From positions 8,894-72,893 of the forward strand of contig JACKDJ010000023.1 in NCBI GenBank assembly GCA_020633625.1: a DNA stretch of 64,000 nucleotides, written 5' to 3'. Position 1 is the first letter of the stretch. Every line of letters begins with the position of its first letter. The notes under the pieces were generated by a model that was not told where the DNA came from, ran no database searches, and saw only the letters and a list, made by a program, of their open reading frames with translations. Positions 30,117 through 38,459 of the stretch are shown here, one piece after another. Made by a program: the position numbers and the translations under genes. The stretch comes from Myxococcales bacterium. GTDB taxonomy: Bacteria; Myxococcota_A; Bradymonadia; REDH01.

Positions 30117-31132
30117 TGGGCGCTCCAGTCGACGCCGAGGCCGACAGACGCGCGCCACGTGGGCGGCGCGGCCAGCGTGACGGTCTCGGCCTCGCGCGAT
30201 CGCGAGCCGGCGGTGGGGTCGAAGACGAGCCGAGCTGTGACCATCGCGTGGACCCGCCGCGGGCCGGCGCCACGCAGCCAGAGCGCGGCGCCGACGCGCG
30301 GCCCCACCGCGTCGAGAGTGTTCTCCGGTATGCTGCGCGCGCTCGCATCGTCTGGACGCGTTCGGGCCCATCCGATCCCAGCCTCAATGGCCGGCGTCAC
30401 GAAGACGGCGCCGGCGCGGAGAGTCGGGCCCCAGCCCAGCGCCGCAGACAGGTCGTAGCGCGCCGACACGTCCTGGTCCGCGTCGTGCGCGCCCTCGATG
30501 TCTGTCGCGGCCTCGAGCCTCACGCGGACCGCCCCGCGCCCCAGCCCCACCGTCGCGCCCCCTCCGGCGTCGAACCAGCCCTCGGCCGCTCGGTCGACGC
30601 CGACGCCGGCGTCGACGAACAGCGACACCGGGCGCGCGCCGCGGTCTCGCCGTCGAGTCTCGGTCGACGGCTCAGACTCGGCAGACGGCATCGTCGTGCT
30701 CGCTCCCGGACTCTGCCCATCGTCGTGGTCGGGAGCGGGTGGGATGTCGCCGTCGACGAGCACGAACAGATCGAGCGCCGGGCTCTGCTGAGTCCAGCTC
30801 TGGATCCACGCCGCCGCGGCGTCGACGCTGACGAGCTCGCGCGTCTCCGTGCGGCCGTCGCCGCGCGTGGCGACGACGCGGAGCGGGGAGCCCCCGGTCA
30901 CTGCGACGCGTGGGCAGTCGTCGCCGGGCGCGACCCGAACCCCGAGGGCGGCGAGGCTCGCTGTCAGCGCAGACATCGACTCGGGGTCGCCGCCGAGCGA
31001 GATCGCACCGTCGCAGTCGGTGCGGACCAGCTGCGCACGCGCGCTGCCCGGCGCGCCGACCAGCAGCGCGGCCGCGAGGGTGGCGGCTGCCCGGCGCTGG
31101 GACTCGGTGCGACTGTGTCGGATCGGCGACAT
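30113..31132 (-). CDS. Predicted outer-membrane beta-barrel protein of the ECF operon
   Basis: 339 residues from ATG 31132. A Sec signal peptide ends at PGSARAQ. The first half is a small domain (LVRTDCDGAISLGGDPES, AAAWIQSWTQQSPALDLFVLVDGDIPPAP), followed by a Ser/Glu/Thr linker. The second half has alternating hydrophobic strands typical of a beta-barrel (VSLFVDAGVGVDRAAEGWFDAGGGATVGL, GAVRVRLEAATDIEG, RASVGLGVDWSAQ at the C-terminus). No named family is recognised. It is the first gene of the operon, and its TGA overlaps the sigma factor GTG. It may act as a sensor or target of the sigma system. Confidence 0.75.
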   Translation of the reverse strand: MSPIRHSRTESQRRAAATLAAALLVGAPGSARAQLVRTDCDGAISLGGDPESMSALTASLAALGVRVAPGDDCPRVAVTGGSPLRVVATRGDGRTETRELVSVDAAAAWIQSWTQQSPALDLFVLVDGDIPPAPDHDDGQSPGASTTMPSAESEPSTETRRRDRGARPVSLFVDAGVGVDRAAEGWFDAGGGATVGLGRGAVRVRLEAATDIEGAHDADQDVSARYDLSAALGWGPTLRAGAVFVTPAIEAGIGWARTRPDDASARSIPENTLDAVGPRVGAALWLRGAGPRRVHAMVTARLVFDPTAGSRSREAETVTLAAPPTWRASVGLGVDWSAQ

Positions 31133-31308
31133 GACCTGATTGTCCGGCTCTCGCAGACTCCTTCGGACTCGGTCTCGAGCCCACCACGATAGCCCGAGCT
31201 CGGCTGGAACCGAAGGATCCGGTCGGTGGCGGGCAATGTGTGTAGACGCGTCCAAACCCACCATCCGCTGCCCGCGCAGCAAAGAACCCTCACGCAAAGG
31301 CGATCGAG

Positions 31309-32064
31309 ATGAACGATATCGTGCAGTTCCCGTTCTACGCTCAGCTCCTTGTTGCCGCCGCCCTCGGCGGTGTCTGCGCCTGTGGCGACGCCGCCGCCAA
31401 CGACGATGTAGCGCTGTGCTACGACACAAACGTGTCGGTCTCGCTGTGCGACCCGGCCACCGCGTCGTTCACCCTCGCGTCGACCAACCAATACTACCCG
31501 CTCATCCCCGGCCTGCGCGTCGTGCTCGAGGGGATCGACCACGAAACCGGCGACACCGAGCGCGTCGTGCGTACCGTCCTCGCCGAGACGCGGACCGTGG
31601 CCGGCGTCGAGGTCCACGTTCTGCGCCACGAGACGTACACGAACGGAGAGCTCGAGGAGCTCGCGACAAACTTCTACGTCGAGGCGACGGATGGCACCGT
31701 TTGCTACTTCGGCGAAGACGTCGAGTGGTACGAGGGCGGACAGCAGGTCGACACCGCGGGCTCGTGGCGCGCCGGCGTCGACGGCGCGGCGCCGGGCGTG
31801 ATCATGCCGGCGGCACCTTCTGCCGACAACCGCTACCTCCAGGAGAACGCCCCGGGGATCGCGCTCGACATGGGGCGCGTCGATCTCATCAACGGGACGA
31901 TGACCGTGAACGGCGTCGTCTACGAAGACGTCGTCACGATCTACGACATCAATCCGTTCGAGGGCTGTGTCGAGCCTGAACAGAAGCGCTACATCGCCGG
32001 GATCGGCGAGGTGCAAGACGTAGACGCGGTCCTCGTCGAATTCGAGTTGCCCAGCGGGAGCTGA
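31309..32064 (+). CDS. Secreted or lipoprotein of uncharacterised family
   Basis: 251 residues from ATG 31309 with GAG five bases upstream. The N-terminal hydrophobic segment AQLLVAAALGGVCAC could end in a lipobox at Cys25 (VCAC) or Cys23. The mature part matches the pattern of a widespread uncharacterised secreted family: NQYYPLIPGLRVVLEG, VLRHETYTNGELEELATNFY, VCYFGEDVEWYEGG and GSWRAGVDGAAPGVIMPA. No enzyme motif is recognised. It is divergent from the ECF sigma operon (176-bp shared region) and converges on the acetyltransferase gene. Confidence 0.75.
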   Translation: MNDIVQFPFYAQLLVAAALGGVCACGDAAANDDVALCYDTNVSVSLCDPATASFTLASTNQYYPLIPGLRVVLEGIDHETGDTERVVRTVLAETRTVAGVEVHVLRHETYTNGELEELATNFYVEATDGTVCYFGEDVEWYEGGQQVDTAGSWRAGVDGAAPGVIMPAAPSADNRYLQENAPGIALDMGRVDLINGTMTVNGVVYEDVVTIYDINPFEGCVEPEQKRYIAGIGEVQDVDAVLVEFELPSGS

Positions 32065-32102
32065 GGCGGGGCGCCGGCGCTGATCGCGTCTACCCCGCGA
32101 TC

Positions 32103-32657
32103 TCACCCCGACAGGTCACGCCGCACGCGCGCGTACGCCTCGACGTCGACGACGTCGCCGGTCGAGAGGCGCGCGTAGCTGCGCAGCACCCCCTCGTACC
32201 GCATCCCCGCCTTCTGCATCACGCGCGCCGAGCCCGGGTTCGACAGCGCACAGTAGGCCCAAACACGGTGCACGTCGTCGCACTCGAACATCGCGTCGAT
32301 GACCACCGCCGCGGCCTCGGACATGATGCCCTGACCCCACAGGCGGCGCGCGAGCACGTAGCCGAGGGTGACCATGGGCGGCGCGAAGATGGCACCGATC
32401 ATCCCAACCACGAGTGGGTCGTCGCCCAGGCGGATCGACCACGTGAACTCCCGCCGGGCGGTCCAGGCGTCGGCGGCGTACGCGAGGAACTCGTGCGTGT
32501 CTGCGACGCTGCGGTGCGTCGACCAGAGCAGCGTCTTCGTCACCTCGGGGTCAGACGCGTACTCGCGAAAGATGTCTGGTGCGTCGGCCGCCCGCGGACG
32601 GCGCAGCGAGAGCCGCGGAGTGCTGAGCTGCTCGGGGGGCGAGAACGACGAAGTCAT
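32103..32657 (-). CDS. GNAT family N-acetyltransferase (RimJ/RimL-like)
   Basis: 184 residues from ATG 32657 (MTSSFSPPEQLSTPRLSLRRP). TPRLSLRRPRAADAPDIF is the standard start of RimJ/RimL-type enzymes. The acetyl-CoA site is TLGYVLARRLWGQGIMSEAAAVVIDAMF, with the Q/R-x2-G-x-G/A variant as RLWGQGIMSEA. VWAYCALSNPGSARVMQKAGMRYEGVLRSY is the conserved C-terminal block. It acetylates an amino group of a protein or small molecule; the target is unknown. It begins 10 bp after the polA stop on the same strand and may be cotranscribed with it. Confidence 0.9.
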   Translation of the reverse strand: MTSSFSPPEQLSTPRLSLRRPRAADAPDIFREYASDPEVTKTLLWSTHRSVADTHEFLAYAADAWTARREFTWSIRLGDDPLVVGMIGAIFAPPMVTLGYVLARRLWGQGIMSEAAAVVIDAMFECDDVHRVWAYCALSNPGSARVMQKAGMRYEGVLRSYARLSTGDVVDVEAYARVRRDLSG

Positions 32658-32667
32658 CGCGCCTCGC

Positions 32668-35274
32668 TCAGTGAGCCGCCGCCCAGCTCGGCCCGACGCC
32701 GACCTCGACCTCGAGCGGCACGGCCAGCTCCACACAGCGCTCCATGCGCTCCCGAACCACGGCGACGACCTCTGTCACCTCTGCCGGCGGTGCCTCGAAG
32801 AGGAGCTCATCGTGGATCTGGACGAGCATCTTCGCCGCCAGACCGCGGGCATCGAGCTCGCGTTGGATCTGCAGCATGGCGAGCTTGCAGATGTCGGCGG
32901 CGGAGCCCTGGATCGGTGTGTTTGCCGCGATGCGCTCGCCGTAGCCCCGATCCTGCCAGTTGTTGGAGCGGAGCTCCGGGATCATCCGACGGCGCCCCAG
33001 AAGCGTCTCACAGTACCCGTTCGCGTCGGCCTCGGCGATCGTCCGGTCCAGCCACGCTCGCACGCCCGAGTAGAGCTCGAAGTAGCGGTCGATCATCTCC
33101 TGTGCGCGCTTGCGCGGCACGCCGAGCTGCTGTCCGAGGGCGGTCGCGCCTTGTCCGTAGATGGTGGCGAAGTTCACCGTCTTGCCGACCGTGCGCTGCT
33201 CGCGTGTGACCTCGGCTTCGACGACATCGAAGATGCTGGCAGCAGTCTGGCGATGCAGGTCGAGCCGCTCGTTGAACGCCCGCAGCAAGGCCGCGTCCTT
33301 GGAGCAGTGCGCGAGCACGCGGAGCTCGATCTGGCTCCAGTCGGCAGAGATCAGCTCCCAGCCGCCGCGCGGCACGAAAGCCTCGCGGATGCGCCGGCCA
33401 TCGTCGGTCCGTATGGGCGTCCGCTGCAGGTCCGGGTCGGTCGTGATGAGGCGCCCAGAAGCGCCGGCCGTCTGTTGGAACGTTGCGTGCACTCGACCGT
33501 CGGTCGGGTCGATCGCACGCTGCAAGACCTCGGTGTATGTGTTGATCAGCTTGTCGAGCGCCCGCCACTCCAGCACACGTTCCGCGATCTCGTGCTTGGG
33601 CGCGAGGCGCTCGAGGACGTCGGCCGCCGTCGAGTAGCCGGTCTTGTTTCGTTTGACGACGTCGATCTTCAGCTCGTCGAACAGCACCTCGCCGAGCTGT
33701 TTCGACGAGCCGAGGTTGAACGGATGGCCGGCGAGCTCGTGCACGCGGGCCTCGACTTCGGCACGCCGCGCGCCGAAGTCGCGCTGCAGCGACGCGAGCA
33801 CGTCTGGCAGAACGCGGACGCCGTCGGCCGACATCCTCGCGAGGACTCCCGACAAGGGGAGCTCCACGTCGTCGTGGATCTTGCGGGCATCGAGCTCGTC
33901 CAAGCGCGGCACGAGCGCCGTCCACAGGTCCTCGGTGGCGACGGCGCTGCTCACCGCCCACGCGGCCACGGCCGCAGGGTCCGCCTCTGCGAAGGTCGCC
34001 GCGCCACCCCGCGCGTCGCGCGCCGTGGGCAGCGCGCGCTGCAGGTACTCGCGAGCGACGCGCTCCAGCTCGTGCGGGATGCACTTGGTGGGGTCGACCA
34101 GGAACGACGCGAGCGCCGTGTCGCCCGCCACGCCACCCAGCGCGTGACCGGCGCGGCGCAGGGCGGCGTCGAGGTCGCGGGCGTGGTGCACTATCTTCGG
34201 GCGGGGTCCCGCGAGGAGTTCGTGGAGCGCCTCCGCCGTGGCTGGCGACAGCGGCGCGTAGCCAGCGTCGCCGCCGACACACAGCGCCACGCCGACGAGG
34301 GCGGGGGCGCGCGGAGGCTCGGAGTCCAGCACGGGCGCGACCGCGATCGCACCTCTGCGTGGGCAGAGAGCCACGCGCGAACGGCCTCGTCGGTGCTCAG
34401 CGTGTTGGCGTCGGGCGCCTCGGCGAGCGGCTGCGCTGGTCGGCGCCAAGCAGCGAGTTGAACTCGAGACGTCGATAGAGGGCGTTGATCGCGGCCTCGT
34501 CGACGGGTGGGAGGTCAGCCCCTCGATGCCGAACGGGAGCGGCGCGGCGCAGTCGATGGTCGCCAGCTCTCCGAGAGCAGCGCCTGGTCGCGGTAGGTCT
34601 CGAGGTTCTCGCGCTGCTTGCCCTTGAGCGCGTCGAGGTTCTCGTAGACGCCGTCGAGGCTTCCGTACTTCTCCAGCAGGCCCGCCGACGACTTCTGCCC
34701 GACGCCGGGGACCCCGGGATGCCGTCAGAGCTGTCGCCCATGAGCGCGAGGTGGTCGACGAACTGGCTCGCCAGCACGCCCCACTTCTTGCGCACGAGCT
34801 CTTCGTCGTAGGTGACGTCGCGCATCGGGTCGAGCATGCGGACCTGCGGCGCGATGAGCTGCGCGAAGTCCTTGTCGCCCGACACGATCATGACCTCGTG
34901 CCCGGCGGCGACGGCCTGTTTGGTCAGCGTTCCGATGACGTCGTCGGCCTCTGTACCCGGGACGCGCAGCGTCGGGTAGCGGTGAGCGGCGACGACCTCG
35001 TCGATCAGCGGGAGCTGAACACGCAGGTCGTCGGGCATCGACGGGCGCTGCGCCTTGTACTCGGGGTAGCGCTCGTCTCGGAACGTGGGGCCTGGGCGTC
35101 GAAGATGACCGCGCCGAAGCGGGCGAGCTTCGCCGCGAGCAGCTTCCGGAACATGAGCGCGAACCCGTAGGTCGCGTTCGTCGGGGTGCCGTCGGCGGTC
35201 GAGAAGCTGGAGGGGATCGCGAAGTAGGCGCGGTAGATCAGCGCGCTCCCATCGATGAGTACGACCCGCTCCAT
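32668..35274 (-). pseudogene. polA: DNA polymerase I, 5'-nuclease half broken by six single-base deletions
   Basis: The gene begins at ATG 35274 (MERVVLIDGSALIYRAYFAI). Continuous PolA homology must be read through six separate -1 frame changes, near 35087-35093, 34711-34718, 34566-34577, 34514-34518, 34431-34441 and 34350-34353. Between them the conserved blocks are intact in successive frames: EADDVIGTLTKQAVAAGHEV, SGDKDFAQLI, LALMGDSSDGIPG, VDEAAINALYRRLEFNSLLG. From about 34350 to the stop at 32668 the frame is clean: motif A DWSQIELRVLAH, motif B TVGKTVNFATIYGQG, motif C QIHDELLFE. The 3'-5' exonuclease domain lacks the DxE catalytic pair (VAPVLDSEPP), so proofreading is probably absent, as in Taq-type enzymes. 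The longest intact frame is 32668-34449. Either local sequence errors or a real loss of the 5'-nuclease explain this. Confidence 0.85.
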
Positions 35275-35287
35275 CGGCTTCTCCGCG

Positions 35288-36303
35288 CTAGGGCGTGCCT
35301 TCCATCAGCGACATCCCGTTGCCGAGATCGCGGCGGGTGCGCCGCGCCATCGCGATGAAGTCGGTCGCGCGGCCCGACGCGACCCAGGCCGCGTAGTCGG
35401 TGCCGCGCTGCAGGGCGTAGTGGTAGTTGCCCTCGACCACGCGGCTCCAGTTCCCGTACTGCCGGGTGTGGAGCACCCACGAGTGGTCGTCGAACGGCAT
35501 CGCCGTGATGTTGGCGACCGTCTGCGGGTCGTACGTGTAGTACTGCTCGGCGTTCGAGAGGTAGAGCAGGCGCACGGGCATCCCGTTGTCGCGAGCGACA
35601 CGCGCGATGCCGGTCATCGCAGACGACGCGGTCAGGTCGCCGCGGATCGCGAACACGCGGTTGTTGATCCACAGGTTGCGGATGAAGTCGTACTCCGTCT
35701 GGTCGTTGACGAACGCGACGACGCCGTCGCGTGTGTACTCGCGTGCCAGCCGGCGGAGTCGCGCGCCGCAGAGGTGGATCGAGGCGCGGAGCGAGCGAGC
35801 GACGGCCTCGGCGCGCGCCGGCGGGAGGTCCGCGTTGACGAGCGCGATCACCTCGTCGAGCCGGTCGTCGTCCCAGTAGGCGAGGAAGTCGGCCGGGGTG
35901 GTCGCATGCTTGAAGAGAACGCCGTACGCCTCGTGGACGTTCGCGATCTGCTGATCGAAGTCGAGCATGACGACGAGGGAGGACCGCGCCCAGCCGGCCA
36001 TGACGTAGTTCTGGTCGGTGCCGACGCCGATGTAGACGCCGCCGATGTTTGCGATCGTGTCGCGCACGATCCAGTGCCCCTCTTCGTTCGAGACCCAGTA
36101 GTGCGAGTCGCGTGTCAGCGCCTCGGGCTCGGGGTCCGGCGCCACAGCCTCGAGCTGCGACCGGATGTTCGCCGGAAGCGGCACGGTCGGTCGTTGGCCG
36201 CCGAAGTCTGCGCGGAGGCCGGGAGGGACGTCGCGAGCGCGGAGAGCGTCACGAGGAGCGCCGCGAAGGAGCGGCGGGAGAGAAGGGCGCGGTTTCTGGT
36301 CAT
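35288..36303 (-). pseudogene. Secreted protein of unknown function, one frameshift after the signal peptide
   Basis: The signal peptide MTRNRALLSRRSFAALLVTL...LPASAQ starts at ATG 36303. A missing base near 36183-36190 shifts the frame, after which the body reads PTVPLPANIRSQLEAVAPDP to the stop at 35288. With one base restored, the product is about 338 residues. The body contains NIGGVYIGVGTDQNYVMAGWARSSLVVMLDFDQQI, a Rossmann-like strand-loop pattern, and LLYLSNAEQYYTYDPQTVANITAMPFDDHSWVLHT. I do not recognise a characterised family. It is the seventh -1 frame break within 1.85 kb, next to the six in polA, and it lies 13 bp upstream of polA on the same strand. An open frame running on through the repeat array to 37186 is not a gene. 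Confidence 0.72.
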
Positions 36304-36462
36304 CGGTAGGGGTACGGCATGGACGGACGCTCGGCACCCTATGGCGCCGTTCGATCCGCCGCAAGAACCGCCAGCGGGCGGCACGGCGAGGTGACCCCTG
36401 GCGGTCGCGCGGGCGTCGGTTCGACGGGTGAGGCGGTCGCCCCCAGGTCGTCGAGCCCACCC

Positions 36463-36939
36463 GTCGAGCCCGCCCGAAGGTAGCCAGTACGCCCCCGGTC
36501 GAGCCCGCCCCGCCCCCAGGTCGAGCCCGCCCCAGGTCGATGCGACGCCCGGTCGAGCCCGCCCGAAGGTAGTTTCCGCCCCCAGGTCGAGCCCGCCCGA
36601 AGGTAGTTTCCGCCCCCAGGTCGAGCCCGCCCGAAGGTAGTTTCCCAGGTCGAGCCCGCCCAGCCCGCCCGAGCCCAGGTCGAGCCCGCCCGAAGGTAGT
36701 TTCCCAGGTCGAGCCCGCCCCCAGGTCGAGCCCGCCCGAAGGTAGTTTCCGCCCCCAGGTCGAGCCCGCCCGAAGGTAGTTTCCGCCCCCGGTTGAGCCG
36801 GCCGTCGAGCCCGCCCGAAGGTAGTTTCCCAGGTCGAGCCCGAGCCCCCCAGGTCGAGCCCGCCCGAAGGTAGATTCCGCCCCCGGTCGAGCCCGCCGTC
36901 GAGCCCGCCCCCCGCCAGGTCGAGCCCGCCCGAAGGTAG
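36463..36939. repeat. Array of ten identical 21-bp GGTAG-ended repeats (REP-like)
   Basis: Ten perfect copies of a 21-mer whose last 20 bases are TCGAGCCCGCCCGAAGGTAG start at 36463, 36552, 36586, 36620, 36679, 36725, 36759, 36804, 36853 and 36919. Where complete, the unit is 34 bp: the 21-mer plus a 13-bp spacer TTTCCGCCCCCAG. Truncated GTCGAGCCCGCC pieces fill the longer gaps. Every core ends in GGTAG, like the GTAG foot of bacterial REP sequences. The reverse strand is G-rich with the potential for a weak CGGG/CTCG hairpin or G-quadruplex. The array lies between the start of the frameshifted secreted-protein gene (36303) and the transposase gene (37011). Nothing else is seen in 36304-36462 or 36940-37010. 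Confidence 0.9.
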
Positions 36940-37010
36940 TTTCGAGGGTCGCCAACGCACCGCCCGCGGCCCGACGCCGAAAAGGGGCGGCCCGAGACCG
37001 GAGCCGCCCG

Positions 37011-37898
37011 ATGACCCCGCCGCGACAGATCCTCCCGAACACGAACTTCGAAGTCTGCACGCGCACGTTCGCGCGCACCTTCCGGCTGCTCCCGACGCCG
37101 GCGATCAAGAACGCGATCCTGTACATCGTCGGGGTGGCGGCGGCGCGGTACAACATCACGCTGTATGCGATGGTCGCGATGACCACGCATTACCACCTCG
37201 CGGGGAGAGACACCGACGGCCGGCTCCCCGAGTTCATCCAGTACGTGAACTCGCTGCTGGCGCGCGCGCTGAACGCCGAGCAGGGCATGGACGACAAGTT
37301 CTGGTCGGGCGACGGCTACCACCTGCTGCGTCCGGAGTCCGCGGACGACCTGATGCGACGCCTCATCTACATTGCGGCCAACCCGGTCGCCGCGGACTTG
37401 GTGAATCGGGCGACCGACTACCCCGGCTTGCTCATCCGCCCGCGCGACATCGGAACGACGATCACGGCGAAGCGTCCGGACTTCTTCTTCCGCGACAGCG
37501 GGTCGATGCAGGAGTCTGTAGAACTGCGGTTCGAGATCCCACCCGAGTTCGCGCACCTCGGTCGCGACGGCTACGTCGCCCTCCTGGAGGAGAACCTGCG
37601 CGTGGAGGAGCAGAAGCTCCGTGCCAAGCGAAAGGCGGAGGATCGCGCTGTCATGGGCGCCGACCGCTGCCGCCAAGCCGCGCTCGGCCGCCGCACCACG
37701 AAGTTCGAAGAGTGGTTTCGGCTGCGTCCGACGATCGCGGCCCGCGTGAAGCGAGAGCGGATCGCCGCGATCCGCGCGCTTCAGGCGTTTCGAGAGAGCT
37801 ACTACGCGGCGCTGAAGGACTGGCGCGCGGGGCTGACGGCAGTGTTTCCGCTCGGAACCTGGTGGCTACCTCGATTTGCCGGCGCTGCCGTCGGCTGA
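37011..37898 (+). CDS. Y1/HUH transposase, RAYT-like (REP-associated type)
   Basis: 295 residues from ATG 37011, with GGAG about 10 bases upstream. The HUH motif is MTTHYHLAG (His60, His62). The helix FIQYVNSLLARALNAEQG should bear the catalytic Tyr; Tyr78 is present but not in the usual Y-x-R-x-x-N register, where Leu stands. KFWSGDGYHLLRPESADDLMRRLIYIAANPVAADLV is the RAYT-type block (single-copy, no transposon ends). The C-terminal ~130 residues (RPTIAARVKRERIAAIRALQAFRESYYAALKDW, VFPLGTWWLPR) match the extension common in myxobacterial members. It is flanked by related repeats in inverted orientation. RAYTs cut and join REP hairpins as single-stranded DNA; such action here is inferred. 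Confidence 0.85.
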   Translation: MTPPRQILPNTNFEVCTRTFARTFRLLPTPAIKNAILYIVGVAAARYNITLYAMVAMTTHYHLAGRDTDGRLPEFIQYVNSLLARALNAEQGMDDKFWSGDGYHLLRPESADDLMRRLIYIAANPVAADLVNRATDYPGLLIRPRDIGTTITAKRPDFFFRDSGSMQESVELRFEIPPEFAHLGRDGYVALLEENLRVEEQKLRAKRKAEDRAVMGADRCRQAALGRRTTKFEEWFRLRPTIAARVKRERIAAIRALQAFRESYYAALKDWRAGLTAVFPLGTWWLPRFAGAAVG

Positions 37899-38102
37899 CC
37901 GCGCCGCGTCGAGTCCGAACCGTCGGGGAACCGTGGCGCCGCCAGGCGCGGCGAATCGGTGCGTCCCGAACAGTCGTCGTCGGTGCGTGCAGACGTGTGG
38001 TTGGATGCGGCGATGGTTCGGCGAGCGTGAGTTGCCGCAAAGGTCGGCGACATACGCCGAGGCGCACTCGAGAGGGTCGCGCCCGTTGGTTGATCGGGCG
38101 CA

Positions 38103-38187
38103 CTACCCTCGGGCGGTTGGGCGTCAGGCCCACTACCCCGGGCGGGTCGGCGGAGGGGCACTTACCTACCCTCGGGCGGGTCGGCGG
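38103..38187. repeat. Three inverted relatives of the GGTAG repeat downstream of the transposase
   Basis: CTACCCTCGGGCGG (38103-38116), CTACCCCGGGCGGGTCGG (38133-38150) and CTACCCTCGGGCGGGTCGG (38166-38184) resemble the reverse complement of the upstream core, which begins CTACCTTCGGGCGGGCTCGA. They are therefore inverted relative to the array at 36463-36939. The gene-free stretch 37899-38459 also holds the G-run cluster and the terminator listed separately; 37899-38102 and 38225-38399 show no gene or clear signal. Confidence 0.7.
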
Positions 38188-38224
38188 GGGTCGGCGGGGT
38201 CGGCGGGGGCGGGTCGGCGGGGGG
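38174..38224 (+). other. G-run cluster with G-quadruplex potential
   Basis: Seven runs of three or more G occur in 51 bases (38174, 38178, 38186, 38196, 38205, 38211, 38219), separated by short TCGGC-type linkers. This is more than the four runs needed for an intramolecular quadruplex. It continues directly from the third inverted REP-like copy. The function is unknown; it may be a by-product of repeat expansion. Confidence 0.6.
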
Positions 38225-38399
38225 ACCGCGCCGATCAACCCCCGGTCGCGACGTTCGGCGTCGCCGTGCGCCCCCGATGCATCGCAAGATGGGCGGACGC
38301 CGCTCGACCGCGCAGCCTGCGTCGGGAGCGAACAGGCTGCTTCTGGGCGAGTTGCTGCCCGTCTGTCGCGCGCCTCGAGGCCGCGCCCCCGCTCCAAAC

Positions 38400-38442
38400 G
38401 CGCCGACGCGGGGGTGAGCGATGCCCACCCCCGCGTCGGCGC
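38400..38442 (-). terminator. Strong hairpin terminator of the VIT/VWA gene
   Basis: A perfect 17-bp stem, GCGCCGACGCGGGGGTG paired with its complement at 38426-38442, encloses a 9-base loop. It lies 17 bp beyond the stop codon at 38460 of the minus-strand VIT/VWA gene. Only a short T stretch (GTTTGG) follows on the minus strand, so it is a GC-rich terminator with a weak U-tract. Confidence 0.7.
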
Positions 38443-38459
38443 GGTCGCGCGACTCCGCC

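Noticed and set aside
36463..36939. CRISPR array
   Set aside because: Repeats are 21 bp, and the spacers are not unique: most are the same 13 bases or truncated repeat pieces. No cas gene is nearby.
35288..37010. Transposon carrying both the secreted-protein gene and the transposase
   Set aside because: No terminal inverted repeats or target duplication were found. Single-gene RAYTs do not carry cargo.
36115..37186. Long minus-strand frames reading through the repeat array as a Gly/Arg/Leu repeat protein
   Set aside because: All frames through the 34-bp GC-rich repeat stay open and give YLRAGSTW/LPSGGLDL-like repeats. No start with a ribosome-binding site, and they only join onto the frameshifted secreted gene.
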